From Deltaproteobacteria bacterium (GTDB taxonomy: Bacteria > Myxococcota_A > UBA796 > GCA-2862545), in assembly GCA_019307545.1 (NCBI GenBank), contig JAFDJI010000291.1:1-6090 (forward strand): a DNA stretch of 6,090 nt, written 5' to 3'. A program made the position numbers and the translations under genes. Positions within the stretch are counted from its first letter, which is position 1; each line of letters begins with the position of its first letter. The notes under the pieces are model-generated. The model was given only the letters and a program-made list of their open reading frames with translations, did no database searches and was not told the origin of the DNA. Positions 1 to 5,637 of this stretch are shown here, one piece after another.

Positions 1-40
1 AGCGACAACTACGAACGCACCCAGGTTCCAGGGGTCCTTC

Positions 41-109
41 TGCCACCCATGTCCCTGGACAGGTTGGCACCCATGTGCCCGGTCTGAAGTGTCACCTATG
101 TGCCGGCTT
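41..109. repeat. Three direct ~20-base repeats, insertion-sequence-end-like
   Basis: Three imperfect copies of a motif TGNCACCYATGTNCC start at 41, 65 and 90, with spacings of 24 and 25 bases. The copies are TGCCACCCATGTCCCTGGAC, TGGCACCCATGTGCCCGGTC and TGTCACCTATGTGCCGGCTT. Regular spacing of about two and a half helical turns is typical of multiple transposase-binding sites at the end of an insertion sequence. The motif resembles, from memory, ends seen next to integrase-type transposases (IS481 or IS21 type). No transposase is visible; any would lie left of position 1. The repeats are seen directly; the mobile-element reading is inference. Confidence 0.6.
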
Positions 110-113
110 GCAC

Positions 114-202
114 ACCCTGCTCCGCCTGCGAAAGGGTAACTTCGACCCTGCTCCGCTTGCGAATGGGTAGCCTCGACCCTACTCTGCCGGCGCCTGACTT
201 CG
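114..202. repeat. Two 31-base tandem repeats plus a degenerate third
   Basis: Units at 114-144 and 145-175 are each 31 bases and differ at four positions. Each begins ACCCTGCTCCGC and ends with TCG. A third, shortened and diverged unit at 176-202 keeps the ACCCT start and TTCG end. The unit junctions create partial palindromes, GGGTAACTTCGACCC at 134-148 and GGGTAGCCTCGACCC at 165-179, with GGGT/ACCC arms. Such arms within direct repeats suggest protein-binding sites, for example transposase sites in a second element end abutting the repeats at 41-109. A small open frame spans the region but shows only repeat-derived sequence, so I do not call it a gene. Confidence 0.6.
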
Positions 203-433
203 CATCGCGGTGGATGGTTGACGGATCCAGCAATCCCCCCTCCGCGAGTGGATCCGAGCAGTCCGACCCACCCCACCGCAATTGGCACCGTGCCATCCCA
301 CCCGTCCATACCGGGAGTAGCCACCTGCGAACCCACCCGTTCAGCGCGATGAAGCCGGGCGCCGCAGAGGAGCCCGGCGTCAGTGACGCCGTGACTCGCT
401 GTTCCGGATGCTCCCGCCCTACCGAGATGTGAT
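203..433. other. Non-coding stretch 3' of the lipoprotein gene
   Basis: This segment lies between the repeats and the stop codon of the minus-strand lipoprotein gene. Long open frames cross it on both strands, as expected in GC-rich DNA, but none has a ribosome-binding site, family motif or consistent codon pattern. The only structure I see is the pair of hairpins at 354-390. No tRNA-like cloverleaf or promoter is evident. Confidence 0.5.
354..390 (-). terminator. Overlapping hairpins downstream of the lipoprotein gene
   Basis: A perfect 7-bp stem, GCCGGGC at 354-360 with GCCCGGC at 372-378, encloses an 11-base loop. It shares bases with a second near-perfect palindrome, GGCGTCA-G-TGACGCC at 376-390. 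They start about 44 bases beyond the lipoprotein stop on the minus strand, where a transcript end is expected. There is no run of T after the stem in that direction, so a classical intrinsic terminator is doubtful; a transcript-stabilising stem or protein-binding palindrome is an alternative. Confidence 0.35.
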
Positions 434-820
434 CTAGTGCGCCGTTCCGCTTTCGAGGCTTTCGGGCGTCCACGTGCCTGCCGGCCCGTGCTCCGGTACC
501 AAGACCACTTCCAGGGTTCGCCGCGGCTTGTCTCCGACGGCCTCCGACGGGTTTCCGACCACGTCGGTCAAGTAGTTCGTTTCGCGGATGAGTCGGCGCG
601 TCACAGCAAACTCCATGGTCCGGTAGCCCGGGGTACTCACCTGCACCCGGCGTCGGGCCAGCGGTTTCCACCTGAAGTCCACCTCCTGCGGAAGCACCAC
701 GGTCTCCCCGGTCGGCAGGGTCATCAGCGCGCCAGGCGGCCTGGAGATCACCTCCACCTTGTAGGCGCATGCGTTGCATCCGAGCAGCACGAGAAGGACC
801 AGAGCCCGGCCGTACGTCAC
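434..820 (-). CDS. PEGA-like lipoprotein
   Basis: A 128-residue protein predicted to be exported and lipid-anchored. The N-terminus has Arg5, then a hydrophobic run (ALVLLVLL) ending in the lipobox LLGC, with Cys15 as the lipidated residue. From about residue 21 to 72 the sequence KVEVISRPPGA...LPQEVDFRW...VQVSTPGYRTMEF follows the PEGA pattern: a short beta sandwich in which a small side chain after PPG precedes a functional strand, then a GYR turn. PEGA domains are typical of bacterial surface and envelope proteins; partner unknown. The start is GTG at 820, which overlaps the upstream gene's TGA stop in GTGA, so translation is coupled. A second GTG sits at 823. The longer open frame from 961 is only overlap with the upstream gene. 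Sure of the lipoprotein, fairly sure of the fold; the function is unknown. Confidence 0.8.
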   Translation of the reverse strand: MTYGRALVLLVLLGCNACAYKVEVISRPPGALMTLPTGETVVLPQEVDFRWKPLARRRVQVSTPGYRTMEFAVTRRLIRETNYLTDVVGNPSEAVGDKPRRTLEVVLVPEHGPAGTWTPESLESGTAH

Positions 821-1449
821 CACACGTCCCAACTGTTCTTGAGCCGAACCATGAGCTGCCCGCTCTCCACCCGCAGATCGCGGGTGTTGGCGAGCATCCG
901 GGCGGCGCGCTCGTCTGGCACCCGATCGGCGTTGAGGCGCAGCGATCGACCACCTACCCAACGCGTGATGTCAGCCCCTCCCACCACCAGATGCTCCGGC
1001 GTGACCATCACCAACCCGTTCCTGCCGGCCACCTCTCCCCGGAAATCCACGTTGTAACAGCCACCCTCGCTGGGAACCGCGACACGGGCCAGGGTCAGGT
1101 CTCCAACGAACTGGGCCTGCATTCGGAAGTTGGTCCGCTCGCCGAACATGAAGGTCACCTCTTCCCCCGTCAGCGCTAGCTCCGCTTCTGGCGCAGGCGT
1201 GCGTTGGTAGGCGTGCAGTCGCCCGCGCAGGGAGAGAAGGTCGGCCATGGTGGGGTCGACGTCGGGCCAGGTCTCGCACTCCTCGGACCAGGCGAGTCGA
1301 TGGAGCCAACTCACGTACAGGGCCAGCGTGATGAGCACCACCGCCAACAGGGCCGCTGCGGCCTGCAGCACCCGGCTCCGGAGCGCGGCACGCAGCACCT
1401 CTCCTGTGCTGGGACCCGAGTGCCGCGGCGCTCCGATCAGGTCGAACAT
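817..1449 (-). CDS. Single-pass membrane protein of unknown function
   Basis: A 210-residue protein I do not recognise. Residues 1-27 contain several Arg and few acids. Residues 28-48 (LQAAAALLAVVLITLALYVSW) form one strong transmembrane helix, so the remaining ~160 residues should lie in the periplasm. That domain starts with a Trp- and Cys-containing linker (Cys58), then a segment LALTGEEVTFMFG followed by alternating hydrophobic strands up to LRVESGQLMVRLKN. The layout recalls membrane-anchored beta-rich lipid-binding or assembly proteins, but this is only a pattern, not a family match. Cys58 and Cys131 could pair. It lies 66 bases after ssb, has only a weak purine-rich site (GGGAG about 13 bases before ATG), and overlaps the lipoprotein gene by four bases, suggesting the two act together at the envelope. 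Confidence 0.75.
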   Translation of the reverse strand: MFDLIGAPRHSGPSTGEVLRAALRSRVLQAAAALLAVVLITLALYVSWLHRLAWSEECETWPDVDPTMADLLSLRGRLHAYQRTPAPEAELALTGEEVTFMFGERTNFRMQAQFVGDLTLARVAVPSEGGCYNVDFRGEVAGRNGLVMVTPEHLVVGGADITRWVGGRSLRLNADRVPDERAARMLANTRDLRVESGQLMVRLKNSWDVW

Positions 1450-1515
1450 CAGGCTGGCGGCTCCCTGACAGGCATTCTTGCCCCGTGCTGAAAGGCGCTT
1501 GGCCCCGTCGGCGAG

Positions 1516-1956
1516 CTAGAACGGGATGTCGTCGTCGGGTGCGGGACCACCCCCACCATAGCCGCCGCCTTCGGATTGGGGCGGCCCGTCACCAGCGCCG
1601 CGACTTCCGCCGCCTGCGGCGCCACCGGTGCCACGGCCCCCCAAGAAGCGCACCTGGTCGGAGACCACTTCGGTGGTGTACTGGTCGTGGCCTTCGCGGT
1701 TCTGCCACTTGCGCGTCCGCAGGCGCCCCTCGACGTAGATCTGGCTGCCCTTGTGCAGGTAGCGCGTGACGTTCTCGGCGGTTCGCCCGAAGCACACCAC
1801 CCGGTGCCACTCGGTGTGATCCCCCCAGTTGCCGTCGCGGTCCTTGACACGTTCGTTGGTGGCGATGCGGAGATTGCTCACCACCGTTCCCGACGCAGCA
1901 GTGCGGGTCTCGGGATCGGCACCGAGGTTCCCCACGAGAATGACCTTGTTGATCAT
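1516..1956 (-). CDS. ssb: Single-stranded DNA-binding protein SSB
   Basis: A 146-residue SSB that coats single-stranded DNA during replication, recombination and repair. The N-terminal OB fold (about 1-106) opens with MINKVILVGNLGADPE and contains the hallmark segments TEWHRVVCFG and KGSQIYVEGRLRTRKW. Trp50, Phe56 and Trp84 match the DNA-stacking Trp54, Phe60 and Trp88 of E. coli SSB; the equivalent of Trp40 is not Trp. A Gly-rich linker (about 107-138) leads to the acidic tip DDDIPF, the conserved docking peptide for partners such as RecO, PriA and exonuclease I. The chosen ATG at 1956 follows AGGGAGGGG with about 5 bases of spacing; the frame extends to an ATG at 1986, but that would add ten non-conserved residues. 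Length and ends are normal for the family, and the gene looks functional. Confidence 0.97.
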   Translation of the reverse strand: MINKVILVGNLGADPETRTAASGTVVSNLRIATNERVKDRDGNWGDHTEWHRVVCFGRTAENVTRYLHKGSQIYVEGRLRTRKWQNREGHDQYTTEVVSDQVRFLGGRGTGGAAGGGSRGAGDGPPQSEGGGYGGGGPAPDDDIPF

Positions 1957-1967
1957 GGTCCCCTCCC
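1957..1967 (-). promoter_or_regulatory. Ribosome-binding site deciding the ssb start
   Basis: Read on the minus strand, AGGGAGGGGACC immediately precedes ATG at 1956. The GGAGG core is 5 bases from the start codon. This supports MINKVILVGN as the N-terminus rather than the ATG 30 bases upstream. Confidence 0.75.
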
Positions 1968-2014
1968 TGGATGTGGCGTTCCTCATAACGTCTATGCCAG
2001 GGAGCGTGACACTG

Positions 2015-2041
2015 GCGGTGCCTGATTTCCCGCGGCACCGC
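2015..2041 (-). terminator. Hairpin between htrA and ssb
   Basis: A perfect 8-bp stem pairs 2015-2022 (GCGGTGCC) with 2034-2041 (GGCACCGC) around an 11-base loop, beginning 4 bases after the htrA stop codon. It is the expected place for a transcript end or an attenuator before ssb. The minus-strand bases after the stem (CAGTGTCACG) are not T-rich, so a classical intrinsic terminator is not shown; partial readthrough into ssb is plausible. The remaining bases up to ssb show no clear -35/-10 pair. Confidence 0.4.
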
Positions 2042-2045
2042 TCGA

Positions 2046-3428
2046 TCAGGGGACGGGCATCACCGCGTGTGCCCGGCCTCCGCCGCGCTGGATCGTGATC
2101 AGGACCATGCCCGGTTCCTGCCCCGAGAGCTGCTCTTGGAGCACCTCCAATCCAGTTACCGGGTGGCCCGACATCTCCAGCAGGAGGTCGCCGGTCTTCA
2201 AGCCGAGCCTGTAAGCCGGACTGTGCGGGTCGATTCGTACCACGAGCAAGCCCCGATCCTGGCCCACTCCGAAGTGAGCGCGGAGTGCGTCCTCGGGGTT
2301 GGCCAGGAACATCCCGCCCCAGTACACCGCGTCATCGGGGAGATCCTCCAGCCCCACCCCCATGTCGTGCTCTTCCCCGGTGACGACCACGATCTCGACC
2401 CGGCGCTGGTCTCGCGTGGCCACGAACCGTAGCGCCGTCCCAACCTCCCGGACCAGCACGAGCGACTTCAGCGCGCCCTCGGAAGGGATGGCCTCCCCAT
2501 CGACCTCCACCACGATGTCGCCTCTTCGCAGACCCGCGCGCTCCGAGGGGCTGTCGGGGATGACCCGGAGCACTTCCGCGCCGTGCAGGGTCGGGTCGCC
2601 ATCCACCTCGGAGACGGTCCGCGTCACCAGTCCAACCCAACTCCTGGATACCCGACCGCGCCGATCCAGGTCCTCCACCACCCGGCGCACCAGGTTCGCG
2701 GGGATGGCGAAGGAGATGCCGGAGTTCTGGTCCACGTTCGGGGCGTAGATGGCGGTGTTGATACCGATCACCTCCCCGTTCAGGTCCAGGAGAGGGCCCC
2801 CGGAGCTTCCGGGGTTCACGGCAGCGTCGGTCTGGAGGTAGTCCTGGATCTCCCGCTCATCCATTCCGCGGCGTTCCGTGGCGGAGATGATGCCCATGGT
2901 GACGGTGGACTGGAACTCGAAGGGGTTGCCCACGGCCAACACCACGTCACCGACCCGCACTTGCGAGGAGTCGCCCAGGGGCAGCCAGGGGAAGGGGCCC
3001 TCGGCGTCGATTTGGAGAATGGCGACATCGGTGCGCGGGTCAGAGCCCACCACCCGCGCGGGGAGGCGGCGTTGATCCGAGAGCACGAGCGTTACCCCCA
3101 CGGCCCCGTTCACCACGTGGGCGTTGGTGATGACCCGACCGTCCGGTGCGACGATCACCCCCGACCCACTCGCTTCGCCCTCGCCCCAGGCCCTCCCCAG
3201 ACGCGGAAGCCCCAGGTCGTGAACGAGCTCCTGCAGCTCCGGGCAGAGGGGACGCTGTCGATCCACCTGCACCAGGACCACGGCCGGAATGGCCCGCTCG
3301 GCGAGATCCGCAAGCACTGCTCCGGTGGCGCGGCTGTCGGGTCGGGCCGCGGCTGGGGCGACCCCGGGAACCACGAGCAGGAGCCCAGCAAGGGCCAGGA
3401 AGGGCAACCACCACCACATGTCGCCCAT
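2046..3428 (-). CDS. HtrA/DegP/DegQ-type periplasmic serine protease, two PDZ domains
   Basis: A 460-residue trypsin-like protease expected to degrade or refold damaged proteins in the periplasm. Residues 4-28 form a hydrophobic signal peptide with an AAA-R cleavage site. The protease domain (about 35-258) carries the triad His104 (TNAHVV), Asp134 (RTDVAIL) and Ser209 (NPGSSGGPL), with GSGVIV, AVGNPF and INTAIYAP also conserved. PDZ1 covers about 262-352 (RVIPDSPSERAGLRRGDIVVEVDG) and a more divergent PDZ2 about 385-455 (RIDPHSPAYRLGLKTGDLLLEMSG). Length and domain order match DegP/DegQ rather than one-PDZ DegS. The loop between the N-terminal strand and GSGVIV is short, unlike the long LA loop of DegP. 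No good ribosome-binding site precedes ATG 3428 or ATG 3419, and an in-frame TGA lies just upstream, so the start must be one of these. Unusually, the signal peptide has no Lys or Arg before the hydrophobic core. Confidence 0.93.
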   Translation of the reverse strand: MGDMWWWLPFLALAGLLLVVPGVAPAAARPDSRATGAVLADLAERAIPAVVLVQVDRQRPLCPELQELVHDLGLPRLGRAWGEGEASGSGVIVAPDGRVITNAHVVNGAVGVTLVLSDQRRLPARVVGSDPRTDVAILQIDAEGPFPWLPLGDSSQVRVGDVVLAVGNPFEFQSTVTMGIISATERRGMDEREIQDYLQTDAAVNPGSSGGPLLDLNGEVIGINTAIYAPNVDQNSGISFAIPANLVRRVVEDLDRRGRVSRSWVGLVTRTVSEVDGDPTLHGAEVLRVIPDSPSERAGLRRGDIVVEVDGEAIPSEGALKSLVLVREVGTALRFVATRDQRRVEIVVVTGEEHDMGVGLEDLPDDAVYWGGMFLANPEDALRAHFGVGQDRGLLVVRIDPHSPAYRLGLKTGDLLLEMSGHPVTGLEVLQEQLSGQEPGMVLITIQRGGGRAHAVMPVP

Positions 3429-3540
3429 TATCGCGCGTCAGCAGAGACCAGGGTAGGTGAAACAAGGCAGCGTCCACACGCGTATCTGGAGGTGCGGGAA
3501 CTCCTGTGCCCGTTTGCGTGTCTCTCTTGGGGGAGCATCG
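3429..3540. promoter_or_regulatory. Divergent intergenic region
   Basis: These 112 bases separate htrA (leftward) from the plus-strand gene at 3541 and must hold promoters for both. On the minus strand GATAAT overlaps the htrA ATG, but it lacks a matching -35 at 17 bases. I see no sigma-70-like pair or obvious operator, so the boxes remain unassigned. Confidence 0.4.
3529..3535 (+). promoter_or_regulatory. Ribosome-binding site for the gene at 3541
   Basis: GGGGGAG lies 5 bases before ATG 3541. It selects this start over the in-frame ATG at 3457, which would add 28 residues (two Cys, many Arg) unlike the rest of the protein and place the start deep in the divergent promoter region. Confidence 0.7.
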
Positions 3541-4254
3541 ATGCAGAAGATCACCAGACAAGACGTCATCGACGCGCTGGCCGTCCACGAGGCCGACTCC
3601 TTGCGCGCCGTTCTGGTAGGGGCGCACGTGGAGCAGGGCGAGGAGCAGTCCCCGCATGACCTCGCCGAGCGCATCGCCACCACCCTGTGGTGGAACTACT
3701 GCACCCCGCTCGGGTACGTTGCCAACCAGACCTCGCTGGACGATATCGTCGACCACGTCGCGCGAAAGCTCCAGCTGGCCGGCGCGCTGACAGATGGGGA
3801 CGCGTGGAGTCGCCTGCGTCAGCTCACCCAGCTCGTCTTGCGAGAACCCGCACCCGCGGCGCTCGAAGATCTCGACCCCAAGGTGCGCGCCCGCCTGGTC
3901 CCGTCATGGAAGCGCACCGCGGTGTACGCCAGCGGTGCGACGGGGTCTTTCGGCGCAATGGCGGTCGGAAAGGGCGTCGTGTATGTGAGCCGCACCCAGC
4001 TCGGCCGCCTGCTCCCGTACCTTCCCCACGTCGGACCCTGGGTGCGCACGATCTACCGGGGCGGCGGCGCGGCCGCCGTCGTGGGGGGACCGGCCGGAAT
4101 CGCCCTGTCGATCCTCACGGCCAACAACGCCCTCGGCACCAACTACCAGCGGCTGGTCCCGCTGCTGCTGGGCATTGGGGCCCTCGGCGTCGCTGCCGTC
4201 CAAGAAGCGGTCGAAGTCCCACCAACTGACGAACAGCGACCCGCGGACGCATAG
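3541..4254 (+). CDS. Hydrophobic-tailed protein, possibly YaaW/UPF0174-like
   Basis: A 237-residue protein. Residues 1-120 are helical and mostly soluble (SLDDIVDHVARKLQL at 65-79; EDLDPKVRARLV at 109-120). Residues 130-222 are Gly/Ala-rich and hydrophobic, with possible membrane-associated helices near 130-150, 174-196 and 204-222, then a short acidic tail. The stretch GGPAGIALSILTANNALG followed by NYQRLVPLLLGIGAL lines up, from my memory of E. coli YaaW, with its GGPVGAALNGVKAV...YRVTIPAVLQIACL, and the DHVARKL segment with its DVSKRLKL. Both are short soluble N-domains followed by a glycine-rich hydrophobic C-domain. The role of that family is unknown. There is no signal peptide, so it is probably cytoplasmic or inner-membrane peripheral. 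It is transcribed divergently from htrA and ends 22 bases from the convergent deaminase gene. The gene is certain; the family link is moderate. Confidence 0.85.
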   Translation: MQKITRQDVIDALAVHEADSLRAVLVGAHVEQGEEQSPHDLAERIATTLWWNYCTPLGYVANQTSLDDIVDHVARKLQLAGALTDGDAWSRLRQLTQLVLREPAPAALEDLDPKVRARLVPSWKRTAVYASGATGSFGAMAVGKGVVYVSRTQLGRLLPYLPHVGPWVRTIYRGGGAAAVVGGPAGIALSILTANNALGTNYQRLVPLLLGIGALGVAAVQEAVEVPPTDEQRPADA

Positions 4255-4276
4255 CGACCACGCCGCCGAGCCCGGT

Positions 4277-5521
4277 TCAGCGGCGATCGCCGCGGCGCAC
4301 TGCGGGAACGCCGTGGGACTCGGCGATCTTGTCGTAGTAGTCGATGACCTGGCGTACGTAGTTGCGCTTCTCGCGGTAACCCCCGGGGTAGAAGCTCCGC
4401 TTGAACCCGTGGAGCACCACGTTGCGTACCTCTGCGGGGGTGAGCTGGAAGGCCTCGCACACCAGGCTGAGCTCCCGCGCCACCGTCGTGCTGGACACCA
4501 GCCGGTTGTCCGTGCACAGGGTCACCGAGAGGCGCTCCTGGACCATCCGGCCGAAGGGGTGATCTTCGACCCGGCGCAATTCCGGCATCGTCTGCATGTT
4601 GGAGGTGATGCACACCTCCAGGGTGATCCGCCGGTCGGCGATGTACTCCGAGAGCTGCCGCACGTATCGATGGGGGTCGCCTTCTGACTGCACCTCGTCG
4701 ACTGCGAACAGGTGGGTACCGTGCCCGATGCGGTCGGCGTGGAGCTTGGTGATGGCCTGGAAGATGCTCTCGGGGCCGTAGGCCTCGCCAGCGTGCACGG
4801 TCTTCTTCAGGAAGTGCTTATGGACGTAGTCATAGGCCTCGACGTGGTCGGACGCAGGGTGGCCAGCTTCGGCACCGGCGAGGTCGAAGGCCACCACCGG
4901 GATCCCGAGGCGATCCCGCGCATCCACCACCGTGCGAGCGAGGGAGAGGGAGGCCACGCCGTACACTTGCTTGGCGGGCCACCCGGGGAGCACGGTGAGG
5001 AGGTCATGGTAGTAGGGGCTGAATGCGCCACTGAACACCCGGAGCGCGCACGCGATGAGCCCGTACCGGAATGGGGGCTCCCCATGCTCGCGGACGGCCT
5101 CGGTAATCTCGTGCTCGCGGCGGACTCGTTCGAGCCCCCGATCCACCGCTTGGAGTACCCGCGCGACGCCCATTCCCTCCCGGACATGCAACTGGGGAGC
5201 GAAGCGCACCTCCACGTAGCGCACGCCCTCCTTCAGGCAGCTCCAGCCCAGCTCGTAGGCCACCCGCTCCAGCGCCTCTTCGTCGGCGAGCACGCAACTG
5301 GTGTAGGCGAAGCCGTGCAGGTAGTCGGGCAGGTCGCGGTAGTGCTCCTTGAAGACCTGCTCGCGCAGGCCCTCCTCGGTGTAGGAGGGGAGCTTGACGT
5401 CACGCTCCTTGGCCAACTCGATCAGGGTCGAAAGCTCCATCGACCCGTCCAGGTGGCAATGGAGATCGGTCTTCGGAAGGGCGACCAGAAGCTCGCACTG
5501 CCCTGAACCTGGCACCAGCAT
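4277..5521 (-). CDS. Adenosine deaminase-family amidohydrolase
   Basis: Predicted zinc hydrolase that converts adenosine (or a related aminopurine compound) to inosine plus ammonia in purine salvage. Counting from ATG 5521 the protein is 414 residues; E. coli Add has about 333. LPKTDLHCHLDGS (15-27) supplies two zinc His residues (21 and 23). AFDLAGAEAG (211-220) is the substrate-binding loop. HAGEAYGPESI (243-253) holds the third zinc His243 and catalytic Glu246, and RIGHG (264-268) holds His267. TLCTDNRLVS (334-343) gives the zinc Asp338. The usual TDDP reads TDNR here, a variant I recall from actinobacterial enzymes. Extra length comes from an insert around 165-208 (SGAFSPYYHDLL...ARTVVDARDRLG). 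The frame runs up to ATG 5602, but residues before 5521 have weaker GC3 and no conserved match; a GTG at 5566 has an AGGGGG 9 bases upstream and is the alternative. The exact substrate (adenosine, adenine or aminofutalosine) is not settled. Confidence 0.9.
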   Translation of the reverse strand: MLVPGSGQCELLVALPKTDLHCHLDGSMELSTLIELAKERDVKLPSYTEEGLREQVFKEHYRDLPDYLHGFAYTSCVLADEEALERVAYELGWSCLKEGVRYVEVRFAPQLHVREGMGVARVLQAVDRGLERVRREHEITEAVREHGEPPFRYGLIACALRVFSGAFSPYYHDLLTVLPGWPAKQVYGVASLSLARTVVDARDRLGIPVVAFDLAGAEAGHPASDHVEAYDYVHKHFLKKTVHAGEAYGPESIFQAITKLHADRIGHGTHLFAVDEVQSEGDPHRYVRQLSEYIADRRITLEVCITSNMQTMPELRRVEDHPFGRMVQERLSVTLCTDNRLVSSTTVARELSLVCEAFQLTPAEVRNVVLHGFKRSFYPGGYREKRNYVRQVIDYYDKIAESHGVPAVRRGDRR

Positions 5522-5637
5522 GCACGGGGGAGTCCGGTATCCCGGCCCTCGCAGCTTTCTGCGCACATCCCCAATCCCCCTCTTGAAAGGTGTGCACGGC
5601 ATTGCTACCCATCGTTCAGACCCGGACGGAGGCCAAG
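5522..5637. promoter_or_regulatory. Divergent intergenic region
   Basis: These bases lie between the deaminase start and the likely start of the rightward acidic-protein gene, and should hold promoters for both. TTGAAA at 5583-5588 resembles a -35 box on the plus strand, but no good -10 follows at 16-18 bases. Part of the region could be coding if the deaminase starts at 5566 or 5602. Confidence 0.3.
5628..5632 (+). promoter_or_regulatory. Ribosome-binding site for GTG 5638
   Basis: GGAGG followed by CCAAG and then GTG is a near-ideal spacing of 5 bases. It favours GTG 5638 over the in-frame TTG 5602 and GTG 5590, which lack such a site. An in-frame TGA at 5584 limits any further extension. 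Confidence 0.65.

Larger units (their letters stand above)
1..202. mobile_element. Possible remnant or edge of insertion sequence(s)
   Basis: Two unrelated sets of short direct repeats lie back to back within 200 bases, with no gene between them. This is what two adjoining insertion-sequence ends, or a solo decayed end, would look like. The plus-strand frame starting at position 1 stays open to a stop at 85-87 and could be the tail of a gene left of the window, but its residues show no recognisable motif. No target-site duplication can be defined, because the element's other end is not in view. This is inference from repeat structure only. Confidence 0.3.

Noticed and set aside
100..432. Plus-strand open frame of 110 codons over the repeat region
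   Set aside because: No ribosome-binding site, and its N-terminus merely translates the 31-base repeats; no domain pattern.
96..953. Long minus-strand open frame of 285 codons
   Set aside because: It overlaps the lipoprotein and membrane-protein genes in a different frame, is Arg/Gly/Pro-rich, and its far end is made of the repeats at 114-202. It is a GC-rich shadow.
2583..3659. Plus-strand open frame of 358 codons opposite htrA
   Set aside because: Antisense to a protein with a complete catalytic triad and two PDZ domains; His/Gly/Arg-rich composition typical of an antisense shadow.
4712..5506. Plus-strand open frame of 264 codons opposite the deaminase
   Set aside because: The minus strand encodes all zinc and catalytic motifs of the deaminase family; the antisense frame shows none.
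5583..5611. TTGAAA as a promoter -35 box
   Set aside because: At 16-18 bases spacing no hexamer resembles TATAAT, so a promoter cannot be supported.
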